In this document: piece by piece, positions 1-10,263 of the stretch | How the letters are laid out: the number at the start of each line of letters is the position of its first letter | How positions within the stretch are numbered: the stretch's first letter is position 1 | From: Affinundibacterium amnicola | Lineage (GTDB): Bacteria > Pseudomonadota > Gammaproteobacteria > Burkholderiales > Burkholderiaceae_D | Reading direction: 5' to 3' | Assembly (NCBI RefSeq): GCF_014284275.1 | Contig: NZ_JACOFU010000004.1 | Span: 248,001 to 312,000 of the forward strand | DNA: 64,000 nt | Position numbers and translations under genes: made by a program | Notes under the pieces: generated by a model | Seen by the model: only the letters and a program-made list of their open reading frames with translations | Database searches by the model: none | What the model was told of the DNA's origin: nothing

Positions 1-3000
1 ACTGGCGATATTCTCTTTACTGCCAATAACAACACCATCAACATCGCAGCAGACTCAGGGCACAGCATCACTATCATCGGTAGCAAAAACAATAGTGGCG
101 GCACAGTCACCATTGATGGCGGAAATCTAACACGGGTATTTAACGTAGCCAGCGGAGCCAAAGCTAGCTTAGAAAACTTGGTGATCACTAATGGTTTGGC
201 TGCGGGGAACGGTGGCGATAACACAGGAAATGTAGAAGGACCAGGCAGAGCTGGTTTTGATGGTTCGGGTGGGGGGATATACAACGCTGGTGAACTCGTC
301 ATCAACAACAGTACGGTTACGGCAAATAAAGCGTCCGGCGGTGGTGGCACTGGTGGAGGTTATCCACGAGGCGGTGGCGGCGGTGGCGGTGGCGGCTTTG
401 GTGATGGTCTAGGTGGTATCGGTGGTAAAGACAGAGTCGGTGAAATGCCGACTTCACCAAGTCCCGGCCATGGCGGCAATGGCTCTGGCACAAATGGTGG
501 TCAGCGTGGCGGCTTTGGTGGCAGCGATACAGGAGGTGCCGGCGGTGGCGCAACCGTCATGTTTCTCGGTCCATCCTATACCGTCGGTGGCGCTGGTGCG
601 ACGGCCAATAATGGCACAATGTCCATCGGTGGCGGTGGCGGTGGAAGCGGCGGAATTTATGTCGGTGGTGCTGGAGGGAGTGCTGTTGGCGGCATCTTTA
701 ACAGCGGCACTTTAAAAATCACTAACAGCACAATTTCAAATAATATTGCAGCTGGCGGCGGTGGCGGTGGCGGTGCGGCAGCCAACTATTCAGGCACTGG
801 CAACGGCGGTGCTGGGGGGAAAGGTATAGGTGGGATCTGGTCCACAGGCACGCTATTGATGGATGCCGCATCGGTCACTACACTTAGTACTGGTAACAAA
901 GGCGTTGGTGGTCTTGGCGGAACCATTGCCAGTTTAGGTGATGCACAAGGTGTCAATGGTATTAGCATTAACGGCATACTCGGTACCGTCACACCCTACA
1001 GTACACCAGCGACGGTCAGTATCAATTTATCTCAAACCACACTCAAAGCAGGCGACACCCAAGGGCTAACATTTACATTTTCCGAAGCGGTCACCGACTT
1101 TGGAAGTGCGGACATTTATATTGCGAATGGTGTGCTGTCAGGTTTACAAACAAGCGACAACATCACTTACACCGCTATCTTTACACCGAATGCTCATTTT
1201 GAAAGCGCTAACAACCAGATTTCGGTCAACTTGGCGGGCACCTATAATTCAACCAATACACCCGGCGTCGGCATCACTCACAGTAGCAATTTCGTTGTCG
1301 ATACCAAGCTGCCCACACTGAGTATCAATAGCAGTAACACCAACCTCAAGGCAGGTGAAACAGCAACCATTACTTTCAATTTTAGTGAAGCAGCCACGGG
1401 TTTTGCTGCTAATGACGTTGCGGTTACTGGAGGGATTTTAAGTAACTTCGGTGGCTCAGGCAGCAGCTATTCAGCGACCTTCACGCCAACTGCAGGCACC
1501 AACCAGGGATCAGCGAATCTCAGTGTTGTATCTGGAAGCTACACAGATGCGGTAGGCAATAGCAGTGCTGCTGGTAGTAGCCTCGCACTTGCTTTTGATA
1601 CCAGCACACCAACTATCTCTAGCGTTAGCGTCCCAACAAATGCCACATATGCGCTCGGTCAACATCTGGATTTTACGGTTAATTTTAATGAGACTGTCGT
1701 TGTCACCGGACTTCCTTCAATACCTGTAACGCTCGACTCAGGTGGCACCGTCAATGCGACTTATCTGAGTGGAAGCAATTCATCCGCATTAACCTTCCGC
1801 TACACCATCGCCAATGGCAACACGGATACAAACGGCATTACGCTAGGCACAAGTATCGCTGCCAATGGTGGCAATATCACTGATGTCGCAGGCAATAACG
1901 CGACCCTGACTTTAAACAGTGTAGGAAGCACCGTAGGAATATTGGTCGATGGTGTTGCTCCCAGTGTGCTGAGTATCAATCGTGTTTCATCGACACCAAC
2001 CAATGCGAGCACTGTCGATTTTCAAATTACTTTCTCAGAAAATATCGCCAATGGTGGCGTGAGCCTGGGCGATTTTGCACTCTTTGGCACAGGAACGGCG
2101 AACGGTAATATTGCAAGCGTCTTTGGATCCAACAGCACTTGGACTGTTCGCGTAGATAGCATCAGCGGCGACGGCACTTTGAGATTAGATTTAAAGAGTT
2201 CAGGAACCGGCATCACAGATAGTGCTGGCAATGCAATAGCGGGTGGGTACACAAGCGGGCAGATCTACACGATCGATCGCGTTATGCCGATGGTCAGCAG
2301 CATTGCACCTACAGACCTAGTTAGCACCAACGCAGCTTCTTGCTCATTTACGGTTACCTTTAGTGAAAATGTCTCTGGTGTTGATATCACTGATTTTGTT
2401 GTCACAGCTACCAACACGGCGTCAGCCAGCATCGCCTCCATTGCTGGTTCCGGAAAGATCTACACAGTTGTCCTCAACAACGTAGCTGGTGACGGTAATT
2501 TACGCCTAGATTTGAAATCCTCTGGAACTAACATCGTCGATATGCAGGGCAACACAATAAGTACAGGCTTCACTAACGGTAGCACGATAGCAGTCGATCG
2601 TATCGCCCCGACTCTCGCGAATCCAATCGAGATCAGTGACACGGTTCTGAAAATTGGTGACGCCTCGACGATGACCATTAATTTCACCGAAGCGGTCGTT
2701 AATCTTGATGCGAGTGATTTCAATTTCAGCAGCGGTAGTCTTTCGAACTTTGTCTCCAGTAATGGAGGCCTCACATGGACGGCTACCGTCACGCCAAATA
2801 GCAATGTCAATGCCGCCAGCAACAGCATCACATTGAATCACGCAGGCTTCAATGATCTGGCGGGGAATGCGGGTAGCGGCAGCACGACTAGTTCTTCCTT
2901 TGCTATCGATACACTGCGACCCAGTGCCACCATTACTCTTTCAGACAGCAATCTGGGTCTTAGTGACAGTGCTATCGTCACTATCACTTTTAATGAAGCC

Positions 3001-4329
3001 GTGACTAGTTTTAATAATGCCGATATCACCTTGCCCGTGACAGCTCCGCTTGGCGCATTATCACCTGTGAATTCTATCGATGGTGGCAGAACCTGGACAG
3101 CGACCTTCACTCCACCATTCGGGGTGTTCGATTTAAGCAATCAAATCAGCGTTGATACCTCTGCTGTGCTTGATCTTGCTGGCAATAGCGGACTTGGCTT
3201 CAATAGTTCGGCAAATTTTGTAATCGATACCATCAATACACTGCCAACTATTGGCGGTGCGCTTGCCGCACAAGCTACCAATAATCAAACTCGCATACAA
3301 CCATTTACCGCAATTACCGTCACTGATCCGGATATTGGGGCATTAGAAACAGCGACCATCACGCTCGATACGCCTGCCAAAGGTAGTTTCACCAGTAATT
3401 CACTCGCACTGAGCGGTTTTTATACCAATGATGGTGGACTCTCTTATCTGCATGACCCTGTCACTCCCGCTGCAATGCAAGCCGCTATACGTGCTTTAGT
3501 GTTTGAACCGAATCCCAACCGTTTAGCTGTCAATGCGAGTGAAACCACCGTCTTCACTATTGTCGTGCGTGATGAACATGCGGGACCCGCTAGCACTAAT
3601 GCGACAACGGTCATCACTACTGCCGTCAATCTGCCTCCAACGAATATCTTGCTGTCGGATGCAAGTGTTGCACAGTCAGAAGGTGCAAATGCGACAGTGG
3701 GGATCTTGTCAGCGGTGGATAATAATCTTGGCGATATTCACACTTTTACTCTGGGCGCCGCTAATGCTGCGAACGACAATGCGAAATTTACGATCGTTGG
3801 CAATAGTCTCAAGGTGATTAATCCTGCCTTGATGGCAGAACGCGATTACATGGTCTCGGTGCAAGTGACTGATGCCAATGGCTTGAGTTTCTTTAAAAAT
3901 CTCACGCTCCATTTAGATGATGATGTTGTTCCTTACATCACTTCTATCGAAACACTGCGCTCGGCTCGCCCAACCGTCACAACGGGTAGTTATATTGTGA
4001 AGTTTAACGAGTCTGTCACCGGCGTTACCCTAGATGATTTCTTCCTCACTTCCAACGATGGGACCACCGCCAATCTGAGTTCTATTATTGCACTAAGTGG
4101 TGGCGCTTATCGCGTATATATGAATCAGATTTCCGGCACTGGCAATCTGGCATTGAACTTGAAATCCTCTGGTACGGGTATTAGTGATTTGTTTGGAAAT
4201 AGCTTGCCTGCCGTGCCACCAGCGCCACAACAGTTGTCACTACTCTCCACTGATAATATCGCTATTGACTTCGTCGCCACCAATGATTTACTCATGGGTA
4301 TTCAACAACTTCCAACTAACTTCATGTGA
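1..4329 (+). CDS. Giant surface protein, beta-helix plus Ig-like repeats (5' truncated)
   Basis: The reading frame is open from base 1, so the gene starts upstream; 1442 residues are visible before TGA. The first ~330 residues are glycine-rich with short repeated units of the type IYNAGELVINNSTVTAN and FNSGTLKITNSTISNN, as in right-handed beta-helix/polymorphic outer-membrane proteins. From about residue 335 to 1080 come ~100-residue bacterial Ig-like modules of two kinds: one with cores such as LKAGETATITFNFSEA, the other with ITFSENI...LRLDLKSSGTGITDSAGN. A cadherin-like stretch follows (~1080-1300), then a last copy of the second Ig type. No LPXTG, autotransporter barrel, RTX repeat or sorting tail is visible at the C-terminus. 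Probably a secreted adhesin or matrix protein; function and export route are inferred. Tandem GGC/GGT tracts near 370-800 could be prone to slippage. Confidence 0.85.
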   Translation, partial: TGDILFTANNNTINIAADSGHSITIIGSKNNSGGTVTIDGGNLTRVFNVASGAKASLENLVITNGLAAGNGGDNTGNVEGPGRAGFDGSGGGIYNAGELVINNSTVTANKASGGGGTGGGYPRGGGGGGGGGFGDGLGGIGGKDRVGEMPTSPSPGHGGNGSGTNGGQRGGFGGSDTGGAGGGATVMFLGPSYTVGGAGATANNGTMSIGGGGGGSGGIYVGGAGGSAVGGIFNSGTLKITNSTISNNIAAGGGGGGGAAANYSGTGNGGAGGKGIGGIWSTGTLLMDAASVTTLSTGNKGVGGLGGTIASLGDAQGVNGISINGILGTVTPYSTPATVSINLSQTTLKAGDTQGLTFTFSEAVTDFGSADIYIANGVLSGLQTSDNITYTAIFTPNAHFESANNQISVNLAGTYNSTNTPGVGITHSSNFVVDTKLPTLSINSSNTNLKAGETATITFNFSEAATGFAANDVAVTGGILSNFGGSGSSYSATFTPTAGTNQGSANLSVVSGSYTDAVGNSSAAGSSLALAFDTSTPTISSVSVPTNATYALGQHLDFTVNFNETVVVTGLPSIPVTLDSGGTVNATYLSGSNSSALTFRYTIANGNTDTNGITLGTSIAANGGNITDVAGNNATLTLNSVGSTVGILVDGVAPSVLSINRVSSTPTNASTVDFQITFSENIANGGVSLGDFALFGTGTANGNIASVFGSNSTWTVRVDSISGDGTLRLDLKSSGTGITDSAGNAIAGGYTSGQIYTIDRVMPMVSSIAPTDLVSTNAASCSFTVTFSENVSGVDITDFVVTATNTASASIASIAGSGKIYTVVLNNVAGDGNLRLDLKSSGTNIVDMQGNTISTGFTNGSTIAVDRIAPTLANPIEISDTVLKIGDASTMTINFTEAVVNLDASDFNFSSGSLSNFVSSNGGLTWTATVTPNSNVNAASNSITLNHAGFNDLAGNAGSGSTTSSSFAIDTLRPSATITLSDSNLGLSDSAIVTITFNEAVTSFNNADITLPVTAPLGALSPVNSIDGGRTWTATFTPPFGVFDLSNQISVDTSAVLDLAGNSGLGFNSSANFVIDTINTLPTIGGALAAQATNNQTRIQPFTAITVTDPDIGALETATITLDTPAKGSFTSNSLALSGFYTNDGGLSYLHDPVTPAAMQAAIRALVFEPNPNRLAVNASETTVFTIVVRDEHAGPASTNATTVITTAVNLPPTNILLSDASVAQSEGANATVGILSAVDNNLGDIHTFTLGAANAANDNAKFTIVGNSLKVINPALMAERDYMVSVQVTDANGLSFFKNLTLHLDDDVVPYITSIETLRSARPTVTTGSYIVKFNESVTGVTLDDFFLTSNDGTTANLSSIIALSGGAYRVYMNQISGTGNLALNLKSSGTGISDLFGNSLPAVPPAPQQLSLLSTDNIAIDFVATNDLLMGIQQLPTNFM

Positions 4330-4352
4330 TAGTGCAATCGTGAAGTAATAAA

Positions 4353-4392
4353 AAAAACGGGAGGCGAGGCTTCGACTTCGTCCCCCGCTTTT
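4353..4392. terminator. Probable bidirectional terminator
   Basis: An imperfect hairpin (about 17 positions with two mismatches) closes on a CTTCGA loop. It is flanked by an A-run on the left and a T-run on the right, so each strand has a U-tract after the stem. It sits between two convergent genes ending at 4329 and 4405. Confidence 0.6.
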
Positions 4393-4404
4393 CAAATCGA
4401 TCGA

Positions 4405-5196
4405 CTAGTTACGCTCAAATAAATTACCCAGCCCACCCAATACAGACCCCTCTTCTCCACCGCGACTACCACCGATTTTAGAAGCCCCGACGATACGGTT
4501 CGCCATGCGCGCCAACGGTAAAGACTGCAACCAAACGCGGCCAGGGCCACGCAGTGTAGTAAAGAAAATCCCTTCACCGCCAAACAAAGCTGTCTTCACT
4601 CCACCAACGAATTGGATATCGTAATCGACGTTGCTCGTAAACGCGACCACGCAACCGGTATCGACGCGTAAGGTTTCTCCTGGTTGTAAATCTTTCGCGA
4701 TCAATGCGCCACCTGCATGTACAAAAGCGAGACCGTCACCTTCAAGTTTCTGCAAAATAAAACCTTCACCGCCGAAGAAGCCAGCTCCTAGGCGCTTTTG
4801 AAATGCAATGCCCAAAGACACGCCTTTCGCAGCACATAAAAAAGCATCCTTCTGACACAAAATCGTTCCACCTAATTGATCCAGATGCATAGGAATAATT
4901 CTGCCGGGATAAGGCGCACCAAATGCGACTTTACGTTTGCTATTACCTTGATTTGAGTAAACGGTGGTGAACAAAGATTCACCAGTAATTAGGCGTTTAC
5001 CCGCACCTAACAATGAGCCAAAGATACCGCCTTGCGAACCAGAACCATCACCAAAAATGGTTTCCATCTGAATCTGGTCTTCCATGTAAAACATAGAACC
5101 AGCTTCACCGACCACAGCTTCGCGCGGATCAAGTTCGATCTCTACGAATTGCATGTCGTCGCCAAAAATTTGATAATCGATTACATCCATTGCCAT
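4405..5196 (-). CDS. TIGR00266/AIM24 family protein
   Basis: A 263-residue beta-rich protein of the AIM24/TIGR00266 family, common in bacteria but of unsettled function; the yeast AIM24 homologue is mitochondrial. Family features visible are the N-terminal [20 protein letters not shown] strand pair, the glycine-rich segment [20 protein letters not shown], and the late [23 protein letters not shown]. The frame extends 14 codons further upstream, but a GAGGG about 7 nt before the ATG at 5196 supports this start, and [16 protein letters not shown] looks like the normal N-terminus. No signal peptide or membrane segment. It stands alone between a terminator and the acyltransferase gene. Confidence 0.85.
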   Translation of the reverse strand: MAMDVIDYQIFGDDMQFVEIELDPREAVVGEAGSMFYMEDQIQMETIFGDGSGSQGGIFGSLLGAGKRLITGESLFTTVYSNQGNSKRKVAFGAPYPGRIIPMHLDQLGGTILCQKDAFLCAAKGVSLGIAFQKRLGAGFFGGEGFILQKLEGDGLAFVHAGGALIAKDLQPGETLRVDTGCVVAFTSNVDYDIQFVGGVKTALFGGEGIFFTTLRGPGRVWLQSLPLARMANRIVGASKIGGSRGGEEGSVLGGLGNLFERN

Positions 5197-5340
5197 GATA
5201 GTTCCCTCATCGTTATATGAAAAAATTCCTGCGAACAATTGATGATCTCGCAGAAAGTGCTATGCATTTTAACCAGAATTGACTGGTGATATCAGAAAAA
5301 TACCCGGTAAAAGATTTTCTGTAATACCGAAGTGGCTTCG

Positions 5341-6405
5341 CTAGAGAAATCGCTTACGCAATTGCAAAGCTGGTTGTTCAAGCCAATGCCAAGAACAAAT
5401 CGCCAGTATAAAAGTCAAACTACCTGCGGTGAAGATTAGTCCAAAAACACTCCAATCAGGAGCGCTCAAAACCAGCGCTTGTTGAATGGGAAATGCATAC
5501 AAGTACACGCCATAAGAATAATCACCAAATCGATTATACGAACGTAGTTTTCCTGCCGGAATATACGCGAAATAAAACAAGCAATACGGTAGTGCGAGGT
5601 AATAAAGCATCAAAAAATGATGTCCGCTAATCGCCAAAGCGATCATCGCTAATGCCGCAATGATGCCCATCAATTTAGCGGACATCCGGATCTGATGACG
5701 CAGCAAATAAAAAGAAGTGCCAACAAAAAAGAACCATGCGAAGCGCAACAACTGCTTATGTTCAAGCACATAGAATCGATCTGTGATCCACAGACCAATC
5801 GCCAAACCACCAAGACCTGCGATCAAAGCAAGCGAAGCGCTCAGCACTTTTCGCGCATAGGCATAAACGATCCAACTCGAGAGCAGTAATACGTACATGC
5901 TCAGTTCATAAATCATGCTCCATAACGAACCGTTCACGACGCCGCGCAGACGATTCGATTCAAACAGGCCGGGCAAATAAAATTCAACGCCAGACATCAG
6001 AACGAAATTCTTCCAAAGATAACGCCAAGTTTGTGGTTCATTCAAATAGGTCGTTGATTCAAATCGGGTAAAAATCGCGCCGAGCACAAATACCGTCAGC
6101 AATAACATCACCCACAGTGCAGGAAAAATTCGCAGCACACGGGCGCGCAAATAGTCACCAACATCTTGTGTGCGAATCAAACTAGCACCAACCAAAAATC
6201 CGCTTGCGATAAAAAAAACATCAACCGCCATTGCCCCTAAATTCTTACCAACACTGGCAGCAAAAGGCTCAGGTTGACCGAGCATGGCAAAGCTATGACT
6301 GATTAAGACGGCGAAGGCCGCTAGCAAGCGTAATAAATTAAAATTATTGTCTTTACCGACCGCGAGGTCGCCCAGCGTAGGAGAGGAAGAAAGAAACTTC
6401 AGCAC
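5341..6405 (-). CDS. Acyltransferase 3 (OafA/YrhL-like) membrane protein
   Basis: A 354-residue integral membrane acyltransferase of the acyltransferase-3 family, which O-acylates surface polysaccharides, peptidoglycan or small exported molecules. About ten hydrophobic segments are visible. Early family motifs are NFNLLRLLAAFAVLISHSFA (with the conserved His of segment 1) and VDVFFIASGFLVGASL. The LCGP-type region is represented by YGVYLYAFPIQQ near residue 300. There is no SGNH domain fused at the C-terminus. The start is a GTG at 6405, 8 bp after the liuE stop; an overlapping ATG is out of frame and hits a stop at once, so GTG is the plausible start and the gene may be translated as a distal part of the liuE transcript. 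Acceptor unknown. Confidence 0.85.
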   Translation of the reverse strand: MLKFLSSSPTLGDLAVGKDNNFNLLRLLAAFAVLISHSFAMLGQPEPFAASVGKNLGAMAVDVFFIASGFLVGASLIRTQDVGDYLRARVLRIFPALWVMLLLTVFVLGAIFTRFESTTYLNEPQTWRYLWKNFVLMSGVEFYLPGLFESNRLRGVVNGSLWSMIYELSMYVLLLSSWIVYAYARKVLSASLALIAGLGGLAIGLWITDRFYVLEHKQLLRFAWFFFVGTSFYLLRHQIRMSAKLMGIIAALAMIALAISGHHFLMLYYLALPYCLFYFAYIPAGKLRSYNRFGDYSYGVYLYAFPIQQALVLSAPDWSVFGLIFTAGSLTFILAICSWHWLEQPALQLRKRFL

Positions 6406-6413
6406 ATCAAATT

Positions 6414-7346
6414 TTATGCAAGACGTTTCGCAGCAATGGCGTTACCCGCGCGACTGACGGCTTTACGTCCCAGATGTTGTGAAATGAATTGACCAGCATC
6501 GACCACTTGATTCAAATCAACACCAGTGTGAATACCAAGGCCTTGCATCATGAATAGCACGTCTTCGGTAGCGACATTGCCTGTCGCACCTTTGGCATAC
6601 GGACAACCACCAAGACCTGCGACTGAGGAATGGAAAATACTGACACCGACTTCCATGCTGGCATAGATATTCGCTAACGCCTGACCGTAAGTATCGTGGA
6701 AGTGACCAGAAATTTGCGCAATAGGAAATTCTTGCGCAACGAGTTGCATCACGGTTTGCACATGACGTGGCGTGCCGACACCTATCGTGTCTGCTATATC
6801 GATTTCATCGCAGCCGAGATCACGCATCAGTTTCACTACATCAGCGACTTGCTCCGGCGTGACTTCACCTTGATACGGGCAACCAAAGGCGCAACTAATA
6901 CTGCCGCGCAAACGCAAGCCATGTTGTTTCGCTGCTGCGGCGACATCGCGGAAACGCTCTATCGATTCCGCGATTGAGCAATTAATATTTTTTTGCGCAA
7001 AAGCTTCTGATGCGGAGCTAAAAATGACCACTTCATCAGCACTTGCCAACAAAGCAGATTCAAAACCTTTCATATTCGGTGTCAATGCCGAATAAATGAC
7101 GCCAGCTTTGCGCGTGATGCCCGCCATGACTTCAGTCGAAGTTGCCATTTGCGGTACCCACTTCGGCGAGACAAATGAAGCTGCTTCTATATTCACGAAG
7201 CCTGCATTCGTTAAACGATTCACCAACTCGATTTTGACTTCGGCGGAGATCGTTTCTTTCTCGTTTTGCAGGCCATCACGGGGACCGACTTCGACGATTT
7301 TGACTTGCTTAGGTAAGCTTGCTTGTATGTTCGCTTGCGCATTCAT
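6414..7346 (-). CDS. liuE: Hydroxymethylglutaryl-CoA lyase
   Basis: Cleaves HMG-CoA to acetoacetate and acetyl-CoA, the last step of leucine degradation. The 310-residue DRE-TIM metallolyase shows EVGPRDGLQNE near residue 20, the metal-site GHFHDTYGQ near 215, and the HMG-CoA lyase signature SVAGLGGCPYAKGATGN with the active-site Cys at about 248. The frame begins at a TTG (7352), but ATG 7346 lies 2 nt after the stop of the upstream ghrA-like gene and has an AAGGGA at good spacing, so it is preferred. The tight spacing implies translational coupling to that gene. It is the left-most member of the liu set. Confidence 0.93.
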   Translation of the reverse strand: MNAQANIQASLPKQVKIVEVGPRDGLQNEKETISAEVKIELVNRLTNAGFVNIEAASFVSPKWVPQMATSTEVMAGITRKAGVIYSALTPNMKGFESALLASADEVVIFSSASEAFAQKNINCSIAESIERFRDVAAAAKQHGLRLRGSISCAFGCPYQGEVTPEQVADVVKLMRDLGCDEIDIADTIGVGTPRHVQTVMQLVAQEFPIAQISGHFHDTYGQALANIYASMEVGVSIFHSSVAGLGGCPYAKGATGNVATEDVLFMMQGLGIHTGVDLNQVVDAGQFISQHLGRKAVSRAGNAIAAKRLA

Positions 7347-7348
7347 TT

Positions 7349-8287
7349 TCAATATCCCTTACTTTGATCAACTACGCCAATGACTGACTCACTACGCTGT
7401 AAAGCCGCAATCTTATAAGCGATTTGTTTCGCACTCTCTTCACGCACAGTTAATGCTGAAATATGCGGTGTGATATGGATACGTTTTTCACTCCAAAATG
7501 GATGAGTGAGTGGCAAAGGTTCTTCGCGAAACACATCGAGTGTCGCACCAGCGATATGGCCTTGCCGAATCAGCGCTAACAAATCTTCTTCCACAATATG
7601 CGCACCACGGGCGACATTCACGATATACGCGCCTTGTTTTAGCTTTGCCAGCTTTGCTTTATCCATCAGGTTTTCCGTCTCTGTGGTAAGTGGCAAAATC
7701 AAGACCAAGACTTTGGTTTGACTTAAAAAGGCATCCAAGCCATCGTCGCCATGAAAGCACTGTACTCCGCCTATCTGTTTCGCGGAACGACTCCAACCAA
7801 GCAAAGGAAAACCAAAACTACGCAGGCCATCAATAATGCAATTGCCTAAAACACCAAGACCCAAAATGCCCACACTAAAATCTTCTTTACGATGTGGCGG
7901 CAATGGTCGCCATTGCTTGTCAGCCTGTAAAACATCATATTCATCAAAACGGCGGAAATGGCGCAACACAGCGTGGCTAACATATTCCGCCATCTGCACA
8001 CCCATGCCCGCGTCATCGACACGGATCAAGGGCACACCTTGCGGCAAGGCGTCGCCTAATTGCAAGATCGCATCGACACCCGCACCGAGATTAAAAATCG
8101 CTTTCAAATCGGTGCGTCCACGCAACATGGCGGCAGGCGGTTTCCACACCAGCGCATAATCAGCTGGCGCGTTGTCGCCTTCTTCCCAAATACGGATAGT
8201 TGCCTCGGGCAGGTAACGATGAAACGCGTTTAACCAGACTTCGGGATTGGCACCTGCTGCGTAATAAATTATGTTCATTTTTTTCAT
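7349..8287 (-). CDS. ghrA: Glyoxylate/hydroxypyruvate reductase A-type 2-hydroxyacid dehydrogenase
   Basis: NAD(P)H-dependent reduction of glyoxylate or hydroxypyruvate to glycolate or glycerate is the usual activity of this family. The 312-residue sequence has the Rossmann motif VGILGLGVLGNCI at ~140-155, the substrate-binding NLGAGVDAIL near 88, the catalytic Arg in NVARGAHIV, a Glu in DVFREEPLP and the His in HITPHISALT. Length and pattern match GhrA rather than GhrB or SerA. The stop sits just before liuE. Reduction of glyoxylate would fit a genome region that also carries aceK, the glyoxylate-shunt switch; that link is inference. Confidence 0.88.
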   Translation of the reverse strand: MKKMNIIYYAAGANPEVWLNAFHRYLPEATIRIWEEGDNAPADYALVWKPPAAMLRGRTDLKAIFNLGAGVDAILQLGDALPQGVPLIRVDDAGMGVQMAEYVSHAVLRHFRRFDEYDVLQADKQWRPLPPHRKEDFSVGILGLGVLGNCIIDGLRSFGFPLLGWSRSAKQIGGVQCFHGDDGLDAFLSQTKVLVLILPLTTETENLMDKAKLAKLKQGAYIVNVARGAHIVEEDLLALIRQGHIAGATLDVFREEPLPLTHPFWSEKRIHITPHISALTVREESAKQIAYKIAALQRSESVIGVVDQSKGY

Positions 8288-8314
8288 ATACCAATTTGGA
8301 AAAGCATTGTGCCG

Positions 8315-8737
8315 TTACTTGACCGCCCTCACCCCTGCCCCTCTCCCGCTTGCGGGAGAGGGGTTATTCCCAACAAGGTTCAAGTATATCGACTCAAGGA
8401 CTGCCTCTGTCTCCAGCAACATTTGATTATTCCAGAAACGTAGAACCTCAATACCTTGTTGCTCTAAATAAGCGTCGCGCTGCTGGTCATAGTTCTGTTG
8501 CTCACTGTGTTGACCACCATCCAGCTCTACAGCTAGCTTTTTTTCAACGCAATAAAAATCGAGGATATAACTACCTACGGGATGTTGCCTGCGAAACTTC
8601 GCTCCCGCCACTCTTCTGTTTCTGAGCAAATACCAAAGCAATTGTTCTGCATCTGGCATGGTCTTACGCATTTCTCGCGCATAGGTTTTCAGATCTTCTG
8701 GAATCTTTTGCGGATGGTGGGGAGAAATGTTTTCCAT
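8315..8737 (-). CDS. DUF559 (Vsr-like) endonuclease-domain protein
   Basis: A small protein (140 residues) of the DUF559 family, related to very-short-patch-repair/PD-(D/E)XK nucleases. Visible are MRKTMPDAEQLLWYLLRNRR, FRRQHPVGSYILDFYC with the catalytic-type Asp, KLAVELDGGQHSE with the Glu and Asp, and GIEVLRFWNNQML. An upstream TTG (8770) would add 11 codons that lie inside a palindromic repeat; ATG 8737 is more credible. The last ~16 codons (NPSPASGRGAGVRAVK) are read from a REP-like palindrome at 8324-8363, so the repeat supplies the C-terminus and stop. A matching palindrome lies just upstream of the start. Biological role unknown. Confidence 0.75.
   Translation of the reverse strand: MENISPHHPQKIPEDLKTYAREMRKTMPDAEQLLWYLLRNRRVAGAKFRRQHPVGSYILDFYCVEKKLAVELDGGQHSEQQNYDQQRDAYLEQQGIEVLRFWNNQMLLETEAVLESIYLNLVGNNPSPASGRGAGVRAVK
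8324..8363. repeat. REP-like palindrome (family 1), inside DUF559 3' end
   Basis: Core CTCCCGCTTGCGGGAG extended by CCC/GGG, with a one-sided tail CCGCCCTCACCCCTG to the left. The same core and tail recur at 8759, 10213, 17033, 17116, 24106, 24229 and 53602. Confidence 0.9.
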
Positions 8738-8758
8738 TGTCGCCTTTGCTTTTGTTCC

Positions 8759-8780
8759 CTTCTCCCGCAAGCGGGAGAAG
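8759..8780. repeat. REP-like palindrome (family 1), left half of element split by IS110
   Basis: Perfect palindrome with arms CTTCTCCCGC and GCGGGAGAAG around AA. The tail that normally follows (GGTTAGGG..GAGGGTGG) is absent here and reappears at 10116-10139, on the far side of the IS110 element. Confidence 0.9.
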
Positions 8781-8795
8781 CAACTGTGTTTGGAA

Positions 8796-9980
<1,185 letters not shown>

Positions 9981-10002
9981 CCAACGAACTACCATTTTTC
10001 CC

Positions 10003-10063
10003 GCGGTAGTAGGTGCCTGCTCCAGTCGCGCTACGCACTCCTTACGCAGGCACCTACTACCGC
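10003..10063. repeat. 18-bp perfect inverted repeat in IS110 left end
   Basis: Arms GCGGTAGTAGGTGCCTGC (10003-10020) and its exact complement (10046-10063) around a 25-nt loop. It lies between the element boundary and the candidate bridge RNA. It could be part of the IS110 end (protein or RNA structure) or a nested host repeat. Confidence 0.8.
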
Positions 10064-10115
10064 AAAACCATACAACCAACTACGAGAACATACAATCTAT
10101 AAAACAGCATACAAG

Positions 10116-10252
10116 GGTTAGGGATGAGGGTGGTTGATCGTGAAAATCGTATGAAATTCTTATATCATTCAAAAAACTAATCTAACTTTAATTCTATGCA
10201 GCTAATCTGAGCTACCCTCACCCCAGCCCCTCTCCCGCTTACGGGCGAGGGG
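10116..10252. repeat. REP-like tail plus inverted partner (family 1 doublet)
   Basis: 10116-10139 is the displaced tail of the palindrome at 8759. 10213-10252 is a second copy in opposite orientation (core CTCCCGCTTACGGGCGAG). Without the IS110 this would be a head-to-head doublet with tails inward, like the intact pair at 24106-24268. The ~75 bp between them holds no recognisable feature. Confidence 0.8.
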
Positions 10253-10263
10253 TTCTAAAGTAC

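Noticed and set aside
340-830. Possible CRISPR-like or satellite array from regular GGTGGC spacing
   Set aside because: The repeats are in-frame glycine codons with no unit/spacer structure.
2460-2841. Long minus-strand frames opposite the surface-protein gene
   Set aside because: They are shadows of a repetitive coding strand; no ribosome-binding sites and no recognisable protein features.
8738-8770. Extended DUF559 start at TTG 8770
   Set aside because: The added codons are read out of the palindromic repeat and the ATG at 8737 starts the conserved protein.
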